64,000 nucleotides of DNA from Nocardia sp. CY41 (GCF_009829325.1 NZ_VUOS01000030.1:34341-98340); one strand, 5' to 3'. Counted from the stretch's first letter, positions 29,435 to 37,190 are shown. Program-made: numbers and translations. The notes: a model not told the origin generated them from the letters alone.

Positions 29435-30373
29435 TCAGCCGTGGAACAGCCGGCTCAGTTCCACGAGCCAGGGTACGGCCACGGCCTGTGTCGGCACCAC
29501 CAGGATGGCGGCGGAGCCGAGATAGGCGGCCGTGGCGATGCGGATGTCACCGATCCGCTCGCTGAGCCGCTGGATGCGGATGAGCGTGGTCGGGCCGCCC
29601 GCGGCGAGCGCGCCTTGCGGCGCGGTGGATTTCGCACACGCGACGAGGGCGCGGGCCAGGGGCTTGGGCCCGGTGACCTTGACTGCCGAGTCGTCCGCGA
29701 GCAACTCGATGAGCAGTTTGACCGAGCCGAGCGCGGCCTTGCTGCGCACCACTCGGGGGAACGCCTCGTGCACCGCCGTGAACGCCTCCAGCACCAGATC
29801 GTGCCTGGCCCGCAGATGCGAACGTTCGTGGCTGACGATGGCGGTGATCTCGGCGTCCGCCAGACTGGTCAGGGTGCCTTCGCTGAGCACCACGCGCTGG
29901 CGCAGGCCGGGCAGGCAGTAGGCGATCGGCTCGGTCGAGGCCAGTACCCGGATGTCAGCCGCACGCCGGTGCGGACCGCTCTGGTCCAGCAGATCGACGA
30001 GCATGCGGTGGCGCGCCCGCCGCCTGCGGGTATGGACGCCGACCCGGACGATCGCGTAGATCAGCCGGGCGCCGACCAGCAGCGTGAGCGCGAAGACGAA
30101 GACGTAGGCCAGCCACAGCGGCAGGCCGAGCGCGTCGATCTCCCTGGTCGGGGCGGTGGTCGGGCGGCCGTCGGGGCCGGGCACGAGCAACTCGGCGGCG
30201 ATGGCCAGTCCGGAGCCGAACGCGCTGAGCACGGCGGCGAGCGCGATGGCCTGCCAGAGCACCAGCGCTGCTCGGGGCGTCCGGTAGGTCCAGGTCGCCC
30301 GGCTGAGCAAGGCCGGGGCAGGCCCCGCGAGAAGCAATGCGAGTCCGGCGAAGACCGGCGCGGTTGCGTTCAT
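29435..30373 (-). CDS. M56-family (BlaR1-like) membrane metalloprotease without sensor domain
   Basis: A 312-residue membrane protein with N-terminal helices (about 5-22, 35-57, 80-105), a cytoplasmic zinc-protease segment whose HERSH (HExxH) lies at about residue 185 in AIVSHERSHLRARHD, and a final C-terminal helix. It lacks the external penicillin-binding sensor of staphylococcal BlaR1. By analogy it cleaves or inactivates the BlaI repressor encoded just upstream (Rv1845c-Rv1846c order). No beta-lactamase gene is nearby. The 43-base gap to blaI indicates one operon. Confidence 0.92.
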   Translation of the reverse strand: MNATAPVFAGLALLLAGPAPALLSRATWTYRTPRAALVLWQAIALAAVLSAFGSGLAIAAELLVPGPDGRPTTAPTREIDALGLPLWLAYVFVFALTLLVGARLIYAIVRVGVHTRRRRARHRMLVDLLDQSGPHRRAADIRVLASTEPIAYCLPGLRQRVVLSEGTLTSLADAEITAIVSHERSHLRARHDLVLEAFTAVHEAFPRVVRSKAALGSVKLLIELLADDSAVKVTGPKPLARALVACAKSTAPQGALAAGGPTTLIRIQRLSERIGDIRIATAAYLGSAAILVVPTQAVAVPWLVELSRLFHG

Positions 30374-30416
30374 CGACTCAGCTCACTGCGTTGTGGGGCC
30401 AGGGCGCCCGAGGAGT

Positions 30417-30815
30417 CTACTGCGGCGGCGGCGCCGAGTCCTCGTCCTCGGTAGCTTCGAGCTTAGCGAGTGCTTCGCGCAGGGCGGCAGCCTCGTCCTT
30501 GCCGACCTGCTCCACGAAGTGGACCAGCGCGGCGGCGCGGCTGCCCGCCGCGTCGGCCTGTTGCAGCGCGTCCACCATCAGACTGGCGACGAGTTCGTCG
30601 CGGGTGTGCACGGGCGCGTACCGGTGCGCGCGGTCATCGCGCCGCTGCACCACCAGGTTCTTCTTCGCGAGGCGTTGCAGCACGGTCATCACCGTGGTGT
30701 ACGCGAGCTCGCGGCGTGCGGCGAGAGCCTCGTGCACCTGCCGGACCGTTTGTGGTTCGTCGGCCGACCACAACTGGTCCATGACCGCTTTCTCGAGTTC
30801 ACCAAGACCTGCCAT
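30417..30815 (-). CDS. blaI: BlaI/MecI/CopY-family repressor
   Basis: A 132-residue winged-helix repressor: GELEKAVMDQLWSADEPQTV, then the recognition region AYTTVMTVLQRLAKKNLV, and a C-terminal dimerisation helix rich in Ala/Glu. It corresponds to Rv1846c, which represses its own operon and genes for ATP synthase and beta-lactamase. A near-consensus BlaI box lies 35 bases upstream, so it should be autoregulated. It is followed by the M56 protease that would inactivate it. Confidence 0.93.
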   Translation of the reverse strand: MAGLGELEKAVMDQLWSADEPQTVRQVHEALAARRELAYTTVMTVLQRLAKKNLVVQRRDDRAHRYAPVHTRDELVASLMVDALQQADAAGSRAAALVHFVEQVGKDEAAALREALAKLEATEDEDSAPPPQ

Positions 30816-30816
30816 T

Positions 30817-30830
30817 CCCTAATTTTAGGG
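30817..30830. repeat. Short perfect inverted repeat over the blaI ribosome site
   Basis: CCCTAATTTTAGGG has 6-base perfect arms and a TT centre, ending 1 base before the blaI start codon. It may fold in the mRNA leader or be part of the promoter's -10 region. Confidence 0.4.
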
Positions 30831-30849
30831 ACTCAACGACGAAGATGCG

Positions 30850-30866
30850 TACTACAGGGTGTCGTA
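30850..30866. promoter_or_regulatory. BlaI operator box
   Basis: TACTACAGGGTGTCGTA closely follows the BlaI dyad TACTACA-n-TGTAGTA, with one mismatch in the second arm and a 3-base centre, 35-51 bases before the blaI start. Confidence 0.8.
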
Positions 30867-30886
30867 ACCATGAAGTAGCTGGTGTG

Positions 30887-31789
30887 TCATTTGTCATAGG
30901 GCGCGGATCCGGGCTTCCCGGTAGCGGGTCCACCCACTTTTCCGCGCACGTGCCTGGCGCCGATCGGCACGATCATCGGCCGTCCCGACACCGGGTCCTC
31001 GAGCACTGTGGCGTCCAAGTCGAACACCTCGCGCAGCAACTCCACCGACACGACTTCGCCCGGCGCGCCCGCGGCCACGACACGCCCGGCGTGCATGACG
31101 ACCAGCTGGTCGCTGTAGCGAATCGCCAGATTGAGATCGTGCAGCACCATCACGACGGTGCGCCCGAGATCGGCGTGCAAGCGGTCCACCAGGTCCAGCA
31201 CCTCGATGGAGTGTGCCAGGTCGAGATACGTGGTCGGCTCGTCGAGCAGCAGGATGTCGGTGCCCTGGGCCAGCGCCATCGAGATCCAGGCGCGTTGCCG
31301 CTGCCCGCCGGACAGCTCGTCGAGCGGACGGTCGGCGAGGTCGGCGATCCCGGTTTGTTCCAGCGCGGTCGTCACCTCGGTCTCGTCCGTGCCCGACCAC
31401 TGCCGGAACCAGGACTGGTGGGGGTGGCGTCCGCGCGCGACCAGATCGGCGACGGTGAGCCCTTCCGGAGCCACCGGCGACTGCGGCAGCATGCCGACGA
31501 TGCGAGCGACGTCCTTCGTCTTCATCGTCGAGATCGCCTTGCCGTCCAACAGCACTCGGCCGTCCCGCGGGCGCAGCAACCGGCCGAGTGAACGCAGCAG
31601 GGTGGACTTTCCGCAACCGTTCGGTCCGATGACCGTCGTCACCACTCCGGGGGTGATATTCAAACTCAGCCCGTCGACCACCACCCGGTCGCCGTAGCCG
31701 AGCGTGACGTTCTCGGCGCCGAGCCGGTGCCCCGGAGTGCTCGCTTGCCCCGTGGCTTCGGGGGTGCTGGAGATGTCCGCGATCGTCAT
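30887..31789 (-). CDS. Ferric-siderophore ABC transporter, ATPase (FecE-like)
   Basis: A 300-residue ATPase of the iron-chelate/vitamin B12 importer class: Walker A GPNGCGKST at about residue 55, signature LSGGQRQRAW, Walker B ILLLDEPTTYLDLAH and the switch histidine in VMVLHDLNLAIRYSD. It powers uptake of a ferric siderophore through the two permeases upstream, with which it overlaps by ATGA. It is controlled by the IdeR box at 33,962. No substrate-binding protein gene is in the cassette. Confidence 0.95.
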   Translation of the reverse strand: MTIADISSTPEATGQASTPGHRLGAENVTLGYGDRVVVDGLSLNITPGVVTTVIGPNGCGKSTLLRSLGRLLRPRDGRVLLDGKAISTMKTKDVARIVGMLPQSPVAPEGLTVADLVARGRHPHQSWFRQWSGTDETEVTTALEQTGIADLADRPLDELSGGQRQRAWISMALAQGTDILLLDEPTTYLDLAHSIEVLDLVDRLHADLGRTVVMVLHDLNLAIRYSDQLVVMHAGRVVAAGAPGEVVSVELLREVFDLDATVLEDPVSGRPMIVPIGARHVRGKVGGPATGKPGSAPYDK

Positions 31790-32877
31790 GACAGCGTCGC
31801 CTTCCGGTTCATACGCACGAGCAGGTACAGCAGGAACGGCCCGCCGAACGCCGCGGTCACGACACCGAGGGGCAGGTCGACCGGGAACACCGTGCGGGAC
31901 GCGATGTCCGCGCCGACCACCAGGACGGCCCCGGTGACCGCGGAGCCGACGAGCGGTTCGCCGGGCGTGCCCAAGACGCGCCGGGCGACCTGCGGCGCGG
32001 CGAGGGCGACGAACCCCACCGGCCCGACGGCGGCGGTGGCCACCGAGGCGGACACCACGGCCGCCCCGATCAGGATGGCCTGCTGGGTCTGGATGCGCAC
32101 GCCGAGCGCGCGCGTGGTGTCGGAGCCGAGGCGCAGCGCGGCGAGAGTGCGGGCGGAGGCGAGTGCGACGAGGGCGGCCACCCCAGCGGCGATCGTCGCG
32201 GGGATCAGGTGCGCGGCGTCGGCCGCGTTGAGCGACCCGGTCAGCCACAGCTGCACGCGCTGGGCGTCCACCAGGTCGGCGCGGGTGAGCAGCCAGCTGA
32301 TGCCCGCGGTCAACAGGGCGTTCACGCCCACGCCGATCAGCACCAGTCGCAGGCCGGTGGCGCCGTACGCGCCGGTGGCAGTGCGCCCCCAGGCGAGCAC
32401 GTAGATGGCGACGGCGGTGAGCAGGCCGCCTGCCAGCGCCGCCATCGGCGCGCCGACCGAGGCGGCCAGTCCGGTGCTCGCGCCGCCGGTGCCGACCAGC
32501 ACGGCGACCGCGCCCAGGCTCGCTCCCGACGTGATGCCGAGCATGTCCGGCGCGGCCAGCGGGTTGTGCAGGATCGATTGGGTGATCGCGCCCGACAGTC
32601 CGAGCGCGAGACCGACCACGAGCGCGGTCAGCGCGCGGGGCAGGCGGGATTCCAGCACGATGAACCGCTGCGCCTTGGTGCCGCCGCCGGTCAACACGTC
32701 CAGCACGCGCCCGAGCGGCAGATGCGACTCGCCCACCGCGATGTCCAGACAGAACAGTCCGAGCGCCAGCGCTACCAGGAGCGCGACGATCACCACCATC
32801 CTCGGTCGCAGCACCGCCGACACCGGCCCTACGCGCAGCGCGGGTCGCCCGGTCGTGGTCCGCAGCGAGATCGTCAC
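31786..32877 (-). CDS. Ferric-siderophore ABC transporter permease (FecCD family), second subunit
   Basis: A 363-residue permease with about ten membrane helices and the FecCD signatures SRLPRALTALVVGLALGLSG and GPVGFVALAAPQVARRVLG, the latter near the ATPase-contact loop. It pairs with the permease encoded upstream to form the import channel. The GTG at 32877 overlaps the upstream stop (GTGA), and the end overlaps the ATPase start, so the three genes are translationally coupled. Confidence 0.94.
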   Translation of the reverse strand: MTISLRTTTGRPALRVGPVSAVLRPRMVVIVALLVALALGLFCLDIAVGESHLPLGRVLDVLTGGGTKAQRFIVLESRLPRALTALVVGLALGLSGAITQSILHNPLAAPDMLGITSGASLGAVAVLVGTGGASTGLAASVGAPMAALAGGLLTAVAIYVLAWGRTATGAYGATGLRLVLIGVGVNALLTAGISWLLTRADLVDAQRVQLWLTGSLNAADAAHLIPATIAAGVAALVALASARTLAALRLGSDTTRALGVRIQTQQAILIGAAVVSASVATAAVGPVGFVALAAPQVARRVLGTPGEPLVGSAVTGAVLVVGADIASRTVFPVDLPLGVVTAAFGGPFLLYLLVRMNRKATLS

Positions 32878-33920
32878 AGGTTCACCAGCTTTCGCCGACG
32901 CACGACCGCCAGGAAGAACGGCACGCCGAGCACGGCCAGCATCGCCCCGACCTCCAACTCGCCGGGCCGGGCCACCACTCGGCCGGCGATATCGGCGATG
33001 AGCAGCAGTAAAGCGCCGAAGAGTCCGGAATAGGGGATCAGCCAGCGATGGTCCGGTCCGGTGATCGTCCGCGCGAGATGCGGGACCACCAGGCCGAGGA
33101 AGGCGATCGGCCCGACCGCCGCCGTGGCCGCGCCCGCCAGGAGTACGACCGCCGCCAGCCCGAGCGCGCGGCTGCGGCCGACGTGCACGCCGAGCCCGCG
33201 CGCGACGTCGTCGCCCAGGCCGAGCAGGTTCAGCCCCGGCGCCGCCAGCACCGCCAGCAGCATGCCGGCCGCCAGGAACGGCAACACCTGCCAGAACACC
33301 GCGGCGTCCCGGCCCGCGACCGTGCCGATCACCCAGAAGCGATAGGTGTCCAGTGCCGCGGCGTCGAACAATACGACGGCGTTCGTCATCGCCTGCAGGA
33401 ACGCGGTGATCGCCGCGCCCGCGAGCACCAGGCTCAGCGGGCCGGCCTTCCCGCCGCCCACGGACGAGGTCGCGAACACCACCACCCCGGCGACCAGCGC
33501 TCCGGCGAGCGCGAACCAGATGTATTGCTCCGGTGCGCTGAAGGCGAACAGGTACACGCTCAGTGCCGCGAGGAACGCCGCGCCCGCGTTGAGTCCGAGC
33601 AACCCGGCGTCGGCGAGCGGATTGCGGGTGTAGCCCTGGATGAGCGCGCCCGCGATGCCCAGAGCCGCCCCGCAGACCAGCGCCAGCGCCGTGCGCGCAA
33701 GTCGCAGGCCGCGCACGATCTGTTCCTCCGTGGAATCGGCGGCGCAGGTGAAGGGTCCGCCGGGGCAGGTGAGCGCATGGTGCACGGCGTCGTACACGGT
33801 GCCGGGCGCGAGCGATCGAGCGCCCACCGCGACACCGGCGACCACGGCGAGCGCCAGCAGGGCGGTCGAGATGAGCAGTCCGGAAAGACGTCGTCGCCTC
33901 ACGGTGGAAAGAAAGATCAC
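32874..33920 (-). CDS. Ferric-siderophore ABC transporter permease (FecCD family), first subunit
   Basis: A 348-residue permease: first helix about 12-35, then RLARTALALVCGAALGIAGA, NPLADAGLLGLNAGA, and GPIAFLGLVVPHLARTITG, all typical of FecCD proteins. It is the first gene of the import operon, starting at a GTG 42 bases downstream of the IdeR box, so iron-loaded IdeR should silence it. The FhuF-like gene diverges from the same box. Confidence 0.94.
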   Translation of the reverse strand: MIFLSTVRRRRLSGLLISTALLALAVVAGVAVGARSLAPGTVYDAVHHALTCPGGPFTCAADSTEEQIVRGLRLARTALALVCGAALGIAGALIQGYTRNPLADAGLLGLNAGAAFLAALSVYLFAFSAPEQYIWFALAGALVAGVVVFATSSVGGGKAGPLSLVLAGAAITAFLQAMTNAVVLFDAAALDTYRFWVIGTVAGRDAAVFWQVLPFLAAGMLLAVLAAPGLNLLGLGDDVARGLGVHVGRSRALGLAAVVLLAGAATAAVGPIAFLGLVVPHLARTITGPDHRWLIPYSGLFGALLLLIADIAGRVVARPGELEVGAMLAVLGVPFFLAVVRRRKLVNL

Positions 33921-33961
33921 GGCGACGAGCTGCTCCTGAAATCAGCGATACGGTTGCTAGG

Positions 33962-33980
33962 TCTGGTAAGCCTAACCTAT
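33962..33980. promoter_or_regulatory. IdeR iron box between siderophore permease and fhuF-like genes
   Basis: TCTGGTAAGCCTAACCTAT matches the IdeR/DtxR 19-base palindrome (TTAGGTTAGSCTAACCTAA) at about 15 positions. It lies between divergent genes and should repress both when iron is sufficient. Confidence 0.85.
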
Positions 33981-34051
33981 CTTTCGCTACAGACGGGCAT
34001 GGCCGAGTGTCCGCCGCGCCGCGCGACGGAGCCGATCCCCGAGGAGGTTCG

Positions 34052-34759
34052 ATGACCGAGCTCATCACCACGCCACATCGCTCGCCGACGGCGTTCGGAC
34101 GCGCCTGTGCCCGCCTTCGCGCGCTGCAACCGGAACATCCGCGGGTCTACGCCGTGGCGTCGATGGCGGAGCAGGGCAAGCGGCGCTGGTGGCAGCTGGC
34201 CGACGGGGTGCGCGAGGGGCGCGTCGAACTCATGTACCGGCGGCACGCCGCGGAGATGATCAGCGCCGATATCGCGGCGGAAGTCGTTGCCACCGCGCTG
34301 ATCCACGCGATCGTGGGACGCGTGGTCGCGCTGCTCGTCGCGGAGGGGCGGGCCTGGGATCCGGGCGTGGAGAATCTTTGGATCCATACCGACAACGACG
34401 GCGGAATCGACTGGGCGGGCTTGTCGGACACGACCATTCGCGTGGTCGACGGGGACCCGCTTACCGGTGGGCGGGGTGTGGTCGCCTTGCCGTGTCCGGA
34501 GGCGATGTACGTCTGGCTCGCGCATCGCTGCGAATCGGCGCTGACGGTCGTCCAGCAGAGCATGGCCCGCTGCTCCGGTCTGAGCGCCCGGCGGTTCTGG
34601 TCCCTGGTCGGCGAATCCGTCGCGGGGGCCTCCACTTACGTGCCCGACCTCGCGCGAACCGATTCGGCGACCGGTGCGCGGCGTGGTCAGGCCCTGCTGG
34701 CGGCGATGGCCGAGCGCGGACTCCCGGTGCGACGCTCGGCATCTTGCTTAGTTAGGTAA
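34052..34759 (+). CDS. FhuF-like siderophore-iron reductase lacking its iron-sulfur tail
   Basis: A 235-residue protein resembling FhuF-type ferric-siderophore reductases: AVASMAEQGKRRWWQLADGV, AAEVVATALIHAIVGRVVAL, LWIHTDNDGGIDWAGL and a C-terminal GLPVRRSASCLVR. FhuF proteins normally end with a CC...CxxC set that holds a 2Fe-2S cluster; here the frame stops after a single cysteine exactly where that motif should begin, so the electron-transfer site is missing. It would still bind a siderophore or be inactive. The ATG at 34052 follows a strong gaggagg ribosome site. IdeR-controlled and divergent from the permeases. Confidence 0.75.
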   Translation: MTELITTPHRSPTAFGRACARLRALQPEHPRVYAVASMAEQGKRRWWQLADGVREGRVELMYRRHAAEMISADIAAEVVATALIHAIVGRVVALLVAEGRAWDPGVENLWIHTDNDGGIDWAGLSDTTIRVVDGDPLTGGRGVVALPCPEAMYVWLAHRCESALTVVQQSMARCSGLSARRFWSLVGESVAGASTYVPDLARTDSATGARRGQALLAAMAERGLPVRRSASCLVR

Positions 34760-34773
34760 GCCTGACCTATACT
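34744..34773 (+). promoter_or_regulatory. IdeR-controlled promoter at the end of the fhuF-like gene
   Basis: TTGCTT (34744-34749) and TATACT (34768-34773) are spaced by 18 bases. An IdeR box, TTAGGTAAGCCTGACCTAT (34752-34770, about 16 of 19 matches), fills the spacer and covers the stop codon of the fhuF-like gene. The promoter points right, with a start expected near 34,780. Iron should repress it. Confidence 0.85.
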
Positions 34774-34779
34774 GATTTC

Positions 34780-34875
34780 GGCGTACGGATCGCGCGTGAG
34801 TCCCGAGGGCTGCGGTGACCCCCGATCCCGTGCCGCGGCGGGCTCCACCTCCGGGTGGGGCCCGCCGCTCTGTCT
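34780..34875 (+). ncRNA. Candidate iron-repressed small RNA, positional counterpart of MrsI
   Basis: The IdeR promoter predicts a start near 34,780, and a 15-base-pair hairpin at 34,835-34,868 followed by a pyrimidine-rich stretch would end the transcript about 95 nt later. No protein gene lies between; a 28-codon GTG frame (34,796-34,882) runs through the hairpin and has no ribosome site. The locus lies between the blaI and Rv1847-like genes, where M. tuberculosis encodes the IdeR-regulated sRNA MrsI (ncRv11846, about 100 nt). That match in place, promoter logic and size is the basis of the call; I could not compare sequences. Confidence 0.65.
34835..34868 (+). terminator. Strong intrinsic hairpin ending the IdeR-promoter transcript
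   Basis: GCGGCGGGCTCCACC (34835-34849) pairs with GGTGGGGCCCGCCGC (34854-34868) over 15 positions (one T-G pair), with the 4-base loop TCCG, followed by tctgtctcctgt. The loop and upper stem could also be a seed region for target pairing. Confidence 0.85.
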
Positions 34876-35145
34876 CCTGTGACCTGCGTCGCCCGCCCTG
34901 GCGTGCCACGCGTTGCCGGATCTAGTCTGACGCCGACACGAACGCCGGGACCCGATGCGCAACAGGGTTATTCGTCGTGCGGCCGTCCTCGGCGGGTCAC
35001 CGCCGCGTCGCGGATCAGGCCCGGTGCCGTGTCACGGTCATCGGTGCGCACCCTCGCGCGCCTGCTCCGAGTCGTCGATGACGCCCGCTTGCCCTTCCGC
35101 ACGAGCTTCCACGGTGGCTCGCCGGAAGTTCGAGGGATTGTCGAC
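34876..35145. other. Leader region of the carbonic anhydrase gene
   Basis: About 270 bases between the sRNA terminator and the carbonic anhydrase start. The frame of the anhydrase stays open through it but the peptide is arginine-rich and has no recognisable domain, so I treat it as untranslated. Either a local promoter or read-through from the IdeR promoter would express the next gene. Confidence 0.4.
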
Positions 35146-35961
35146 TTGCCCATCAGCACATCATTTCGTCCCCGATCGATCGCAGCGGTGCTGGCCGCGG
35201 TCGCGGTACTCGTGCTGCCCGCCTGCGGCTCCGGCGAGCAGCGGGTACCGGCGGGCGAACCCTCCCCGCACCCCGCGCCGCACTGGGATTACGACGCCGA
35301 GGGCCCCGACCATTGGGCCGACCTGGACCGGGACTTCCTGACCTGCAAGAGCGGCCATCAGCAGTCGCCCGTCGATCTGCCCCGTCACGCCCGGCTCGAG
35401 CCGCACGAGCACACCACCGTCGACTACCACTCGGTGCGCACTGTGACGCTGCGGAACAACGGGCACACCGTGCAGGCGAATCTCCCGGCAGGCAACGGAA
35501 ATCGCCTCGTGGTCGACGGCGTGCCGTTCGAGCTCGTGCAATTCCATTTCCATCTGCCGAGCGAGCACACCGTGGACGGCGCGGGTACCACGATGGAAGC
35601 GCACTTCGTGCACAAGAGCGCGACAGGCGAGGTGGCTGTGCTCGGTGTGCTGCTGCAGGCCGGGCCGGGGCCGTCGGGCTTCGCGCCGATCCTCTCGGTC
35701 GCGCCGCGGGCGGTGGACGCCGAGACGGTCGTGCCGGGCCCGATCGACTTGCGCTCGATGCTGCCGGGTGTCACCGACCAGTACCGCTATCAGGGTTCAC
35801 TCACCACACCGCCGTGCAGCGAGGGCGTCTCGTGGACGGTGCTCGGCAGTCCGGTCGCGGTGGCCCCCGCCGACGCCGACCGGTACCGGACGTTGTTCAC
35901 GCACAGCAACCGGCCGACCCAGCCGCTGAACGGCCGGTCGGTCACGCTGACCGGCGGATGA
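35146..35961 (+). CDS. Alpha-carbonic anhydrase lipoprotein
   Basis: A 271-residue exported enzyme that interconverts CO2 and bicarbonate. The signal peptide ends in a lipobox LPAC (cysteine about residue 27), so it should be a lipoprotein on the outer face of the membrane. The alpha-class zinc histidines are visible in QFHFHLPSEH and EAHFVHKS, and TTPPCSEGVSWTVL is the classic C-terminal segment. I prefer the TTG at 35146 because it gives a normal lipoprotein leader and has cgaggga 8 bases upstream. It is followed by the thioesterase and urease genes; supply of bicarbonate beside urease is suggestive but not proof of a link. Confidence 0.88.
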   Translation: MPISTSFRPRSIAAVLAAVAVLVLPACGSGEQRVPAGEPSPHPAPHWDYDAEGPDHWADLDRDFLTCKSGHQQSPVDLPRHARLEPHEHTTVDYHSVRTVTLRNNGHTVQANLPAGNGNRLVVDGVPFELVQFHFHLPSEHTVDGAGTTMEAHFVHKSATGEVAVLGVLLQAGPGPSGFAPILSVAPRAVDAETVVPGPIDLRSMLPGVTDQYRYQGSLTTPPCSEGVSWTVLGSPVAVAPADADRYRTLFTHSNRPTQPLNGRSVTLTGG

Positions 35962-36003
35962 GGCAGCGCCGGCGGGCGGTGGGGGCTGTGCGACAGTGAA
36001 TAC

Positions 36004-36450
36004 ATGACACAGCAGGAAACGCAGCAGTTCGGCTCGCTGGCGGACGTCACGCCCGAGCAGATGAACGCCTACAGCGAAGGCACCTTCGCCGACCTGATCG
36101 GCCTGCGCTACACCGAGCTGAGCCCCGACCGCGTGCGCGGCGAGTGGGTCGTCAAGCCGCATCTCTACCAGCCCGCGGGCATCCAGAACGGCGGTGTGTA
36201 CTGCACCGTCATCGAGACGCTCGCCAGCATCGCCGGCGGCATCTGGTTCGGCGACCAGGGCACGGTGGTCGGCGTGAACAACAACACCGATTTCCTGCGC
36301 GCGGTGCGCGAGGGCACGCTGTCGGGCGAGGCGACGCCGCTGCACCGGGGCAGACTGCAGCAGCTGTGGCAGGTCGTCATCACCGACGAGCAGAACCGCA
36401 CCGTGGCCCGCGGCCAGGTGCGGTTGCAGAATCTGCCGCATCGTTCCTGA
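36004..36450 (+). CDS. PaaI-type hotdog thioesterase
   Basis: A 148-residue single hotdog-fold protein: FADLIGLRYTELSPDRVRGE, the catalytic-helix region QPAGIQNGGVYCTVIETLAS, and VNNNTDFLRAVREGTLSGEA. It should hydrolyse an acyl- or aryl-CoA thioester. It corresponds to Rv1847, which precedes ureA in M. tuberculosis, and here also lies 75 bases before ureA on the same strand. Confidence 0.92.
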   Translation: MTQQETQQFGSLADVTPEQMNAYSEGTFADLIGLRYTELSPDRVRGEWVVKPHLYQPAGIQNGGVYCTVIETLASIAGGIWFGDQGTVVGVNNNTDFLRAVREGTLSGEATPLHRGRLQQLWQVVITDEQNRTVARGQVRLQNLPHRS

Positions 36451-36525
36451 CCGTCACGGGGCGAGGGCGGAACGGGCGTGCCAGAATGGCCGTCACCCGC
36501 CTCTGTGAACCGGTGAGGAGCCCGG

Positions 36526-36828
36526 ATGCGACTGTCACCGCACGAGCAGGAGCGCCTGCTGCTCAGCTACGCCGCCGAGCTGGCCCGGCGCAGGCGAGCG
36601 CGCGGACTCAAGCTGAACCATCCCGAGGCGGTCGCGCTGATCACCGATCACGTGCTGGAAGGCGCACGGGACGGCCGTACCGTCGCCGAGCTGATGTCCT
36701 CGGGGCGGACGGTCCTCGCCCGTGACGACGTGATGGAAGGCGTGCCGGAGATGATTTCGGATGTCCAGGTCGAGGCGACCTTCCCGGACGGCACCAAGCT
36801 CGTCACCGTGCACCATCCGATCGGCTAG
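36526..36828 (+). CDS. ureA: Urease gamma subunit
   Basis: A 100-residue structural subunit of nickel urease, starting MRLSPHEQERLLLSYAAELA and ending VTVHHPIG, full length for a separate gamma chain. It packs on the alpha subunit and carries no catalytic residues itself. It is the first urease gene, about 50 bases before ureB. Confidence 0.97.
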   Translation: MRLSPHEQERLLLSYAAELARRRRARGLKLNHPEAVALITDHVLEGARDGRTVAELMSSGRTVLARDDVMEGVPEMISDVQVEATFPDGTKLVTVHHPIG

Positions 36829-36878
36829 GCGGGCGGTATGTGGTATCCGGACGCCGCCCAGGCGAATCGAGGCCCGGC

Positions 36879-37190
36879 GTGATACCGGGCGAATACTTCT
36901 GCGCCGAGGGCGTCATCGAGCTGAATTCCGGCGCGCAGCGCCTCGAACTGGACGTGCTGAACACCGGCGATCGGCCGGTGCAGGTCGGCAGCCATGTGCA
37001 CTTCCCGCAGGCGAACGCGGCGCTGCGGTTCGACCGGGCGGCCGCGCACGGACACCGCCTCGACATCCCGGCCGGGACCGCGGTGCGCTTCGAACCCGGT
37101 CTCGGGCAACGCGTGCGGCTCGTGCCGCTGGGCGGCGCACGCGAGGTCCACGGGATCAGCCGCACCCCACCCGGGCGTCTCGATGACTAG
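36879..37190 (+). CDS. ureB: Urease beta subunit
   Basis: A 103-residue subunit with the conserved VQVGSHVHFPQANAALRFDR and AVRFEPGLGQRVRLVPLGG. The start is the GTG at 36879 because the protein then begins (M)IPGEYF, as in mycobacterial UreB; the longer frame from 36840 adds unrelated residues. A 14-codon frame (ATG 36,838) precedes it and is probably not meaningful. ureC follows 47 bases later. Confidence 0.95.
   Translation: MIPGEYFCAEGVIELNSGAQRLELDVLNTGDRPVQVGSHVHFPQANAALRFDRAAAHGHRLDIPAGTAVRFEPGLGQRVRLVPLGGAREVHGISRTPPGRLDD

Noticed and set aside
34796..34882. 28-codon GTG frame (VSPEGCGDP...) inside the IdeR-promoter transcript
   Set aside because: No ribosome site, and it runs through the terminator stem; the RNA interpretation explains the interval better.
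36838..36882. 14-codon frame MWYPDAAQANRGPA before ureB
   Set aside because: It has no clear ribosome site and overlaps the ureB start; likely incidental.
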